Shown here: positions 1 through 4,804 of the stretch, piece by piece
How positions within the stretch are numbered: the first letter of the stretch is position 1
Layout: every line of letters begins with the position of its first letter
Assembly: GCA_016795255.1 (NCBI GenBank)
Contig: JAEUIB010000659.1
Coordinates: forward strand, 1 to 5,458
Direction: 5' to 3'
Length of the DNA stretch: 5,458 bases
Origin: Planctomycetota bacterium
GTDB lineage: Bacteria; Planctomycetota; B15-G4; JADJEK01
Notes under the pieces: generated by a model
What the model saw: the letters and a program-made list of their open reading frames with translations, nothing else
Database searches by the model: none
What the model was told of the DNA's origin: nothing
Position numbers and translations under genes: made by a program

Positions 1-1332
1 CGCGCACGGAGTCAGGAACTCGCGACCCGACTCGAGAAGCTGAAGCAGTACCTGACCGAACAGGAAGCGACGGTGAAGGCCACCGCGAACGACCCGTCGT
101 CGTTCTTCGTGCAGCGCAGCGTCAGCCTCGACGGCCGCGCGCACCCCGACGATCCCGAGATGCACGAGTTCGTCCGCGCGTATCGCCGTGGACTCTCGAA
201 GGTCTACGAAGGCCAGGCGTTCAAATCGAGCGTGTCGATCCAGCGCAAGCCGAACGAGCGGTTCTTCGTGAAGGCCGAGGCGTGCGTCGGGTGTCACGTC
301 GCGCAGGCCGAGTTCTGGCGCAACACGCCGCACGGTCACGCCTGGGACACCATGATCCGCGAGGAGTCGACGCAGGACGTCGAGTGCATCGGCTGCCACA
401 CGGTCGGCTGGCTCGGTCCGAACGGCTTCGATCGCCCGGACCAGGTCGCGGGCCACGAGAACGTCCAGTGCGAGAATTGCCACGGGCCCGGCAGCCAGCA
501 CGCGCGCGGCTCCGGGTTCATCGACCCGACCACGATCATCGGCAACGCCGACGAGATGAAGTGTGAGGAGTGCCACAACAGTCAGCACTCCCCCGGATTC
601 CGGCGCGACACGTACGTGCCGCGCGCATCGTGTCCGCCGATCGACCCGAACGAGGCGGTGATCCGCGGCGTGTTCGGCCGCGTCGCCGCCGAACTCACCG
701 ATCGCGTCGCCGCGGACTCGTCGAAGCCGCAGCCGTACGTCGCACTGATCGACGTGTTCCTGCGCCTCGGTCAGCCGGAGCGCGCGATCGAGACGGCGAA
801 GCGGGGACTCGAGCTGTTCCCGAAGGCGTTGCGGATGCGCGTCGGAATGGCGCGCGCGCTGGACGGCGCCGGTCGCTCCGAAGAGGCGCTCGACCTGCTG
901 GCGCAGATCCAGGAGGACGAGGCCGCGACCGACGAGAACGAGACGGCGCCGGTCGAGACCGATCCGGAGAAGAAGACGAAGAAGAAGCCCGGCGACGCGA
1001 AGTTGATGCTGGTCATGCGCGAGTCGATCGAGATCCTGCTGCACGCGCGATCGGTCGAGTCACGCAACGCCGAAGCCGCGCTCGAACTCGCAGATTGGAG
1101 CATCGAGACGTTCGGAGCACGCGAACCGGCGTTCTTCCGGCAGAAGGCGGAGGCCTTGCGTTTGCTCGGTCGGATCGACGACGCGATCGCGCTGCTGCAA
1201 GGCGCGCAGGAGACGCGCGACCGATTGGCTCACCAATTCGAGCAGATGCTCGGGGACCTGCGGTCCGAGCGCGAAGCGACGTTGGACTTCCTCGCGCCGC
1301 CGCCGCTGTCCGCGCCGCCGACGCCGAACTGA
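1..1332 (+). CDS. Tetrahaem cytochrome c554-like protein with TPR C-terminal half (5'-truncated)
   Basis: The frame is open to the first base of the window, so the true start lies upstream; the GTG at 73 is only an internal codon. Counting from base 1 (443 residues), four CXXCH haem-binding motifs begin at residues 95 (CVGCH), 129 (CIGCH), 157 (CENCH) and 188 (CEECH), with extra histidines near residues 110-115 that could be distal ligands. The spacing and the phrases CHTVGW and CENCHGPGSQH match the cytochrome c554/c' family. Residues 1-25 look like a helical linker. In related proteins this region often follows a metallophosphatase (UshA-like) domain, but that part is outside the window. 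Residues about 243-309 and 355-407 read as TPR-like helical hairpins, separated by a charged low-complexity linker (about 305-337, with KKTKKK). The end is proline-rich. The protein is presumably exported and takes part in electron transfer; its redox partner is unknown. The haem calls are firm, the exact role is not. Confidence 0.88.
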   Translation, partial: RARSQELATRLEKLKQYLTEQEATVKATANDPSSFFVQRSVSLDGRAHPDDPEMHEFVRAYRRGLSKVYEGQAFKSSVSIQRKPNERFFVKAEACVGCHVAQAEFWRNTPHGHAWDTMIREESTQDVECIGCHTVGWLGPNGFDRPDQVAGHENVQCENCHGPGSQHARGSGFIDPTTIIGNADEMKCEECHNSQHSPGFRRDTYVPRASCPPIDPNEAVIRGVFGRVAAELTDRVAADSSKPQPYVALIDVFLRLGQPERAIETAKRGLELFPKALRMRVGMARALDGAGRSEEALDLLAQIQEDEAATDENETAPVETDPEKKTKKKPGDAKLMLVMRESIEILLHARSVESRNAEAALELADWSIETFGAREPAFFRQKAEALRLLGRIDDAIALLQGAQETRDRLAHQFEQMLGDLRSEREATLDFLAPPPLSAPPTPN

Positions 1333-1363
1333 CCGGGCCGAACCGCGGGATCGACCCGTCGCG

Positions 1364-1975
1364 TCATTTGCCCTTCGCCGCCGGCGGAGAGCCGGTGGCG
1401 GCGGCGGGCTTCAGGAACGACTTGAACTCGTCCCGCAGCGAGTCGGGGAACAGCGGTTCGACGTGCTTCACCAGCGCGTCCGTGAACCGCGCGGATTCGC
1501 TGCCACGGACCGCGGCCTTCGCCGATTCGAGACCGGGCAGGTGCGACAACGCGAGCACCGCGAACGCGACCAGCAGCAGTCCCTTGGCGGCTCCGATGAC
1601 GGCGCCGAACAGGCGGTCGTAGCTCTGCAGTTGCATGCGCTTCAGCGCGTTCTGGAACATCCGCAGCACGAACCAGCAGACGATCAGCACGGCGCCGACG
1701 ATGACGAAGTACGCCACGACCGAGTCGAGCGGCGGCTGCAGCCCGCTCATCCGTTCACGCAGGAACGGCGAGAGCTCGCCTTCGTAGCGGCGGCCGAGCC
1801 ACAGTCCGCCGAGCCACGCGCACAGGCGCAGCAGCTCGCGGACGAAACCCCGCGCGATGCCGAGCACGATGAACCAGACGACGACCACGACCGAGCACCA
1901 ATCGACGCCGGTGAGCTGATCGAGGCGCGGCAGAGCGTTCGCCGACTCGGCGACGAGAAGAGCGACGTGGGTCAT
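1364..1975 (-). CDS. CvpA-family inner-membrane protein
   Basis: The product is 203 residues. After a short N-terminal segment it shows hydrophobic stretches at about residues 24-41, 47-62, 84-105 and 122-144, consistent with the four-helix plan of the CvpA (colicin V production) family. Family-like signatures are the GIARGFVREL turn after helix 1 (residues 39-48) and YDRLFGAVIGAAKGLLLV (residues 119-136) leading into helix 4. The tail (about 148-203) is hydrophilic and ends in an Ala/Pro/Lys-rich stretch. CvpA proteins sit in the cytoplasmic membrane; in E. coli the family is linked to colicin V export and envelope stress tolerance, but the molecular activity is not settled. The ATG lies 10 nt after the stop of the upstream kinase gene, so the two are probably co-transcribed. 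No Shine-Dalgarno sequence precedes the start: the leader is pyrimidine-rich (TCCTTCTC), so translation may depend on coupling to the kinase gene. It is not necessarily an orthologue of E. coli cvpA. Confidence 0.85.
   Translation of the reverse strand: MTHVALLVAESANALPRLDQLTGVDWCSVVVVVWFIVLGIARGFVRELLRLCAWLGGLWLGRRYEGELSPFLRERMSGLQPPLDSVVAYFVIVGAVLIVCWFVLRMFQNALKRMQLQSYDRLFGAVIGAAKGLLLVAFAVLALSHLPGLESAKAAVRGSESARFTDALVKHVEPLFPDSLRDEFKSFLKPAAATGSPPAAKGK
1376..1403. terminator. Weak candidate terminator hairpin between convergent genes
   Basis: CGCCGCCGGC (1376-1385) can pair with GCCGG (1391-1395) and CGGCG (1399-1403), giving ten G:C pairs with a 3-nt bulge and a 5-nt loop. It lies inside the last codons of the minus-strand CvpA-family gene and just beyond the end of the cytochrome gene. 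Only 31 nt separate the two convergent stop codons, so any terminators must overlap coding sequence. There is no T-tract on either strand, and the region encodes an Ala/Pro-rich tail that would produce such GC pairing by chance. Low confidence. Confidence 0.2.
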
Positions 1976-1985
1976 CGAGAAGGAC

Positions 1986-3461
1986 TCACAGCGAAGTCTG
2001 GAAGCCGGCCGCCGGGCCGTCGGGCGAGAACAACGACCGCTGGCGACCTTGGCTCGCGGTCAGCACGCGATCGAGCGCGTCGAACAACGTCGACAGCAAC
2101 ACCGGCTTGGCGAGCACCGCGACTTCACCGCGCTGCGCGAGCGTCTGGAGCTCTTCGTTCAGCATGTCGCCGGTGAGGAACACCATGCGCTCGGCCAACT
2201 GTGCATCGATCGCCTTCACTTCCTCGCGGAACTCGAGGCCGTTCAAACCCGGCCGGTGGAGGTCGGAGACGATCGCGTCGACGACGTGGGTGCGCAGGAA
2301 TCGCAGCGCGGGCTCGCTGCGATCGAACGGATGCACGTGATTGTCGTGGCGCTCCAGCGCCTCGACCATCATCGCGCGGAACACCGGATCGTCCTCGACG
2401 ACGACGAAGCGGCGGCCACGGATGCGGACGCGGCGGCGCTGCGGCGCGTCGGACGGTGACTCGATCGCATCGTCGTCGGCGCCGTGGAACGTCAGTTGGA
2501 ACGCCGCACCCGGGCGGCCGTCGTTCAGCAGCTCGAGCGTCGCGCCGTAGTGCGCGAGCAGATCCCTCGCCAGCGTCAGTCCGAGTCCGGTGCCCTGACC
2601 TTCGCCCTTCGTCGTGAAGAACGGTTCGAACACGCGATCGCGGAGCTCGGCGGGAATGCCGGGCCCGGTGTCGCGGACGACCATGCAGACGAGCGGCCCG
2701 GTGGTCTGTGCTTCGACGTCGATGCGTCCGCCGCGGTCCGCCGCGTACATCGCGTGTTCGGCGTTCGTGATCAGGTTGACGAACACCTGCAGGAGTTGGT
2801 GGGGATCGCCGTTCACGGCGGGCAATTGGTCCGACAGATCGAGGTGCACCGAGACGTTGTGCATCCGCAGGTCGTGGCTCTTCAGCTCGAGCGCTTTGCG
2901 GATGACCTGGCCGAGGCGGACGCGGCCGCGCGCCGGCTGGCGACGGCGGGCGAAGTCGAGCAGGTTGCGGACGATCCGGCTCGCGCGCAGCGACTCGGAA
3001 TAGATCTTCTCGATCGATCCGCGCAGGTCCGGGTCGACGTCGCGCACGAGCAACAGTTGCGAGTACCCGATGATGCCGGACAGCGGGTTGTTGATCTCGT
3101 GGACGATGCTCGACACCAAGCGGCCGGCCGCTGCGAGCTTGTTCAGGTGGACGCACTCCGTCCGCGCGCGCTCGAGCGCCGTCTCGTCGCGCAACGCGAA
3201 TCCGTGGAGGACGTCGTCGCCTTGCCGGATCGCGATCGGTGTCGCGTGGATGCGACGTTCGCCGCCGCTCGCCAAGCCGCGGAGCGGGGAGCCGGCGTCG
3301 ACGGGGGGGAGCACCGCGTCGAGCGGTCGTCCCACGAGCTCGTCCTGCGCCAGTCCGAGGAGTTGAGCGACGGCCGGACCCGCGCTCACGATGACGGCCT
3401 GATCGTCGACGAACAGCAACGGCAACTGTTCGCACAGCTGGCCGAGCATCGGGTCGTTCAT
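1986..3461 (-). CDS. Soluble PAS-containing hybrid histidine kinase with C-terminal receiver
   Basis: The product has 491 residues and no membrane segment, so it should sense a cytoplasmic signal. Domain order: PAS-like sensor (about 8-100), HisKA with phospho-acceptor His121 in HEINNPLSGIIGY, and HATPase_c with N-box (FVNLITNAEHAM, Asn233), G1 box (DTGPGI, from Asp264), F box (FEPFFTTK, 278-285) and G2 box (GTGLGL, 290-295). A receiver domain follows (about 351-470) with the acidic pair Asp357/Asp358, phospho-acceptor Asp400, Thr430 and Lys452. All catalytic residues expected for autophosphorylation and His-to-Asp transfer are present. The core resembles NtrB/PAS-type kinases. The receiver has no output domain, so phosphate may pass to a separate partner not seen here. 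The ATG at 3461 was chosen because GGGAGG lies 4 nt upstream and the protein becomes domain-like directly after it. The frame stays open to 3653, but that 64-residue extension is Arg-rich and unlike protein. A CvpA-family gene follows after 10 nt. The signal and target genes are unknown. Confidence 0.93.
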   Translation of the reverse strand: MNDPMLGQLCEQLPLLFVDDQAVIVSAGPAVAQLLGLAQDELVGRPLDAVLPPVDAGSPLRGLASGGERRIHATPIAIRQGDDVLHGFALRDETALERARTECVHLNKLAAAGRLVSSIVHEINNPLSGIIGYSQLLLVRDVDPDLRGSIEKIYSESLRASRIVRNLLDFARRRQPARGRVRLGQVIRKALELKSHDLRMHNVSVHLDLSDQLPAVNGDPHQLLQVFVNLITNAEHAMYAADRGGRIDVEAQTTGPLVCMVVRDTGPGIPAELRDRVFEPFFTTKGEGQGTGLGLTLARDLLAHYGATLELLNDGRPGAAFQLTFHGADDDAIESPSDAPQRRRVRIRGRRFVVVEDDPVFRAMMVEALERHDNHVHPFDRSEPALRFLRTHVVDAIVSDLHRPGLNGLEFREEVKAIDAQLAERMVFLTGDMLNEELQTLAQRGEVAVLAKPVLLSTLFDALDRVLTASQGRQRSLFSPDGPAAGFQTSL

Positions 3462-3465
3462 GCCG

Positions 3466-3471
3466 CCTCCC
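3466..3471 (-). promoter_or_regulatory. Shine-Dalgarno site of the histidine kinase gene
   Basis: On the minus strand this reads GGGAGG, 4 nt before the ATG whose first base is 3461. The spacing is slightly short, but it is the best ribosome site in the frame and decides the start against the upstream in-frame extension to 3653. Confidence 0.6.
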
Positions 3472-3491
3472 GCCGAGGTGCGATCCCGAGC

Positions 3492-3514
3492 GATCCGGCA
3501 ACGAAGACCGGATC
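3492..3514. repeat. Inverted repeat in the kinase leader (7-bp arms)
   Basis: GATCCGG (3492-3498) and CCGGATC (3508-3514) are perfect reverse complements separated by 9 nt. It lies about 30 bp upstream of the kinase ATG, where it could be a hairpin in the mRNA leader or a dimeric operator. Arms of this length in G+C-rich sequence can arise by chance, so the function is inferred only. Confidence 0.4.
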
Positions 3515-3620
3515 CGAGGAGCACTAGATCAGCGCCCGACTCCCGAGATGGCAAGCACGAGCTCACCGCAGTCTCGAGGATGGTCTCGTTTCGTCGTCGA
3601 GCCGCGCGACGCTCGGGCGC

Positions 3621-3648
3621 TTGACAGCCTTCGGGTCGAAGGTAGAAG
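3621..3648 (+). promoter_or_regulatory. Candidate sigma70 promoter for the zinc-ribbon gene, with spacer palindrome
   Basis: A perfect -35 hexamer TTGACA (3621-3626) is followed after 16 nt by TAGAAG (3643-3648), which matches the TATAAT consensus at 4 of 6 positions. Transcription would start near 3655, giving a leader of about 125 nt before the ATG at 3781. The spacer contains CCTTCG-GGT-CGAAGG (3628-3642), a perfect 6-bp inverted repeat filling nearly the whole interval between the two hexamers. That is a typical place for a repressor operator or a spacer-distorting activator site. The promoter call rests on hexamer matches only. Confidence 0.42.
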
Positions 3649-3655
3649 GGCACGT

Positions 3656-3685
3656 CCCACGTCCGATCGGCAGATCGTCCGTGGG
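3656..3685. repeat. Imperfect 30-nt palindrome / leader hairpin
   Basis: CCCACG (3656-3661) pairs with CGTGGG (3680-3685), and CGATC (3664-3668) with GATCG (3673-3677), around a GGCA loop with one 2x2 internal mismatch: 11 of 13 possible pairs. It begins at the predicted start of the transcript from the 3621-3648 promoter, so it could be a 5'-end stabilising hairpin or a DNA operator. Confidence 0.4.
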
Positions 3686-3720
3686 TTCGACGCGCGGGAT
3701 TCGTCGACCGCCTCCGGTGG

Positions 3721-3732
3721 ACGTCGCGACGT
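3721..3732. repeat. Perfect 12-nt palindrome ACGTCGCGACGT
   Basis: The two halves ACGTCG and CGACGT are exact reverse complements with no spacer. It lies 48 nt upstream of the zinc-ribbon gene ATG. It could be a transcription-factor half-site pair, but CG-rich palindromes of this size are not rare in such DNA. Confidence 0.3.
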
Positions 3733-3767
3733 GTCGACGCTCAATCCATCGCACGGATCAACTTCGC

Positions 3768-3771
3768 GGAG
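3768..3771 (+). promoter_or_regulatory. Shine-Dalgarno site of the zinc-ribbon gene
   Basis: GGAG ends 9 nt before the ATG at 3781 but only 3 nt before the in-frame GTG at 3775. This favours the ATG as start and makes the protein begin MPVSFECPYC. Confidence 0.55.
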
Positions 3772-3780
3772 CCAGTGTCC

Positions 3781-4149
3781 ATGCCAGTCAGCTTCGAGTG
3801 CCCGTACTGCGGCGAGACGTTCAAGGAATCGGACGACATCGAGTACGTCCGCTCCTACAAGACGTGCCCGGAGTGCGACGCCACCTTCGACGAGGACGAG
3901 ATCGAAGAGATGCTCCCGTCCGAGGAAGAGATGGGCGAGGGCGAGGACGCAACGGCGAGCGCGGAAGAGGACGACACGTTCGACGAGGAGTCGGACGACG
4001 AGTTCGAGGACGACGAATTCGGCGATGACGAGGACGGCGCCGACGACGAGGACGAGGACGAAGACGACGACGAAGATGAGGACGACGAGGACGAAGACGA
4101 GGACGACGACGACGACGGCGGGGGTGGCGGCGACGACGACGACTACTGA
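3781..4149 (+). CDS. Small zinc-ribbon protein with hyperacidic C-terminal tail
   Basis: The 122-residue product starts with a zinc ribbon: Cys7-X2-Cys10, an 18-residue loop, Cys29-X2-Cys32 (CPYC ... CPEC). This resembles MJ0042-like and other small bacterial zinc ribbons, which commonly bind zinc structurally. From about residue 37 the chain is almost entirely Asp/Glu: residues 88-112 are 25 consecutive acidic residues, followed by five Gly, four Asp and a final Tyr. The real coding frame is supported by the ordered Cys motif, a Shine-Dalgarno site and a matching stop. The function is not recognised. Possibilities are a nucleic-acid mimic, a modulator of RNA polymerase or ribosome assembly (compare the acidic tail of the Firmicutes RNA polymerase delta subunit), or a metal-binding protein; none is shown by the sequence. 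It stands alone after the divergent promoter region, with hpt 112 nt downstream on the same strand. Confidence 0.85.
   Translation: MPVSFECPYCGETFKESDDIEYVRSYKTCPECDATFDEDEIEEMLPSEEEMGEGEDATASAEEDDTFDEESDDEFEDDEFGDDEDGADDEDEDEDDDEDEDDEDEDEDDDDDGGGGGDDDDY
4042..4116 (+). repeat. (GAN)n codon tract encoding 25 consecutive Asp/Glu
   Basis: Twenty-five successive GAC/GAG/GAA/GAT codons lie within the zinc-ribbon gene, followed by a Gly-codon run and GAC x4. The mixture of synonymous codons suggests selection for acidity rather than a recent pure trinucleotide expansion, though slippage could change its length between strains. On the opposite strand it creates a spurious Val-rich open frame. Confidence 0.85.
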
Positions 4150-4174
4150 TCGCGTCGTCCCGGTTCCGCGATCA
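4147..4174 (+). terminator. Candidate hairpin at the end of the zinc-ribbon gene
   Basis: TGATCGCG (4147-4154), which begins with the stop codon itself, is a perfect 8-bp reverse complement of CGCGATCA (4167-4174) across a 12-nt loop. The position directly at the 3' end suits a terminator or an RNA-stabilising hairpin. No T-tract follows, so it would have to be an atypical terminator or leave read-through into hpt. Confidence 0.4.
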
Positions 4175-4199
4175 CGCGCGCTCGACCGTCGATTCCCGT

Positions 4200-4259
4200 G
4201 ATCGGTTCCTACAATCCGCGCCCCGTCCGATCCGGACGCCCGGCCCCGAGGAACCGATC
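4200..4259 (+). promoter_or_regulatory. Inverted repeat able to sequester the hpt ribosome-binding site
   Basis: GATCGGTTCCT (4200-4210) and AGGAACCGATC (4249-4259) are perfect 11-bp reverse complements. The right arm contains the hpt Shine-Dalgarno core AGGA (4249-4252), 9 nt before the ATG at 4262, and it would pair with TCCT of the left arm. The 38-nt loop holds a second perfect hairpin, CGTCCG (4224-4229) with CGGACG (4233-4238) around ATC. In RNA covering both arms the ribosome site would be occluded. No known riboswitch consensus was recognised. The pairing is seen directly; a regulatory role is inferred. Confidence 0.55.
4210..4215 (+). promoter_or_regulatory. Candidate -10 box for hpt
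   Basis: TACAAT matches the TATAAT consensus at 5 of 6 positions in otherwise G+C-rich DNA. Transcription would begin near 4222, leaving a leader of about 40 nt that lacks the left arm of the 11-bp inverted repeat. No good -35 hexamer is found at 15-18 nt spacing (best is TCGATT at 4189, 3 of 6), and the extended -10 TG is absent, so the promoter may be weak or activator-dependent. Confidence 0.4.
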
Positions 4260-4261
4260 CC

Positions 4262-4804
4262 ATGGTGCATGCCAACGACCGCATCGAAGTCCTGCTCGAT
4301 GCAGCGGCGATCCAAGAGCGCGTCCGCGCGCTCGGTGAGCGCATCGAGGCCGACTATCGCGGCAAGGCGCTGACCGTCCTCGGCGTGCTGAAGGGCAGCG
4401 TGTTCTTCCTCGCCGATCTGCTGCGGCACGTGCAGATCCCGCTGCGCCTCGACTTCCTGCGCGCGTCGTCCTACGGCAACAAGACGGTGTCGTCGGGCAT
4501 CGTCCAACTGTCGGCGGTGGAAGGCGCGTTCGAGGGGCGCCACGTCCTGATCGTCGACGACATCCTCGATTCCGGGCGCACGCTGCACACGATCCGTCGC
4601 GAGATCGAGCGCCTGTCGCCCGCGTCGGTGAAGACGTGCGTGCTGGTCGACAAGAAGGTCGAGCGCGCGGTCGAACTCGAAGCCGACTATCGCGCCTTCG
4701 AGATCCCGAACGTGTTCATCGTCGGCTACGGCCTCGACTACGCCGAGCACTACCGCAACCTGCCGTACATCGCGGTGCTGTCGCCCGGCGGGGCGGAGTC
4801 GTGA
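4262..4804 (+). CDS. hpt: Hypoxanthine phosphoribosyltransferase
   Basis: The 180-residue product has the full length and motif order of bacterial Hpt. The enzyme joins hypoxanthine (often also guanine) to PRPP, giving IMP or GMP and pyrophosphate, in cytoplasmic purine salvage. Visible motifs are the LKGS pyrophosphate-binding loop (residues 43-46), the flexible-loop region FLRASSYGNKTVSSG (65-79), the PRPP signature VLIVDDILDSGRTL (95-108) with the acidic pair Asp99/Asp100 and the presumed general base Asp103, and the purine-side segment FIVGYGLDYAEHYRNLPYI (152-170). At the position of human Lys165 (Glu in E. coli) this protein has Val151, a small departure near the base-binding site. The ATG is supported by AGGA 9 nt upstream, which lies in the right arm of an 11-bp inverted repeat. 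The stop overlaps the GTG start of the thiolase gene by 4 nt, so the two genes are probably co-translated. Confidence 0.95.
   Translation: MVHANDRIEVLLDAAAIQERVRALGERIEADYRGKALTVLGVLKGSVFFLADLLRHVQIPLRLDFLRASSYGNKTVSSGIVQLSAVEGAFEGRHVLIVDDILDSGRTLHTIRREIERLSPASVKTCVLVDKKVERAVELEADYRAFEIPNVFIVGYGLDYAEHYRNLPYIAVLSPGGAES

Larger units (their letters stand above)
3462..3780. other. Divergent intergenic control region
   Basis: About 320 bp separate the kinase start (minus strand) from the zinc-ribbon gene start (plus strand). I see no credible gene here: the open frames that cross it encode Arg/Ser-rich, composition-driven peptides. It holds a candidate plus-strand sigma70 promoter (3621-3648) with a palindrome in its spacer, an imperfect 30-nt palindrome just after the predicted transcription start (3656-3685), a perfect 12-nt palindrome (3721-3732), and a perfect 7-bp inverted repeat in the kinase leader (3492-3514). 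For the kinase, TTGCCA on the minus strand (plus 3554-3549) resembles a -35 box, but I found no convincing -10 at the right distance. Confidence 0.7.

Noticed and set aside
1333..1363. Small dyad CGGG-ATCGA-CCCG between the convergent stop codons
   Set aside because: Only four pairs and no T-tract, so it does not support a terminator.
570..1622. Plus-strand frame of about 350 codons overlapping the cytochrome gene
   Set aside because: Arg/Ala-rich product produced by G+C-rich third positions, with no motif; it overlaps the real cytochrome and CvpA-family genes.
2125..3527. Long alternative frames on both strands across the kinase gene
   Set aside because: Arg-rich or Gln/Val/Asp-biased shadows of the kinase reading frame. 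The kinase boxes exist only in the chosen frame.
3571..3588. Direct repeat GTCTCG (3571-3576 and 3583-3588)
   Set aside because: Two 6-mers 12 nt apart in biased DNA are too weak to call a binding site.
3462..3653. 64-residue N-terminal extension of the histidine kinase to an ATG at 3653
   Set aside because: The extension is Arg-rich and not domain-like, and a good Shine-Dalgarno precedes the ATG at 3461. It would also cover the promoter-like sequence of the opposite strand.
3775..3780. GTG at 3775 as the start of the zinc-ribbon gene
   Set aside because: The Shine-Dalgarno GGAG would be only 3 nt away, while the ATG at 3781 has 9-nt spacing.
4200..4261. Known purine or other metabolite riboswitch before hpt
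   Set aside because: The gap is too short and lacks the conserved junction sequences I know for purine-class aptamers. Only a plain stem with an inner hairpin is visible.
3529..4344. Minus-strand open frame encoding a Val-rich, membrane-like stretch
   Set aside because: It is the antisense of the GAN-repeat acidic tail (GTC/CTC codons). It spans two real plus-strand genes and shows no family motif.
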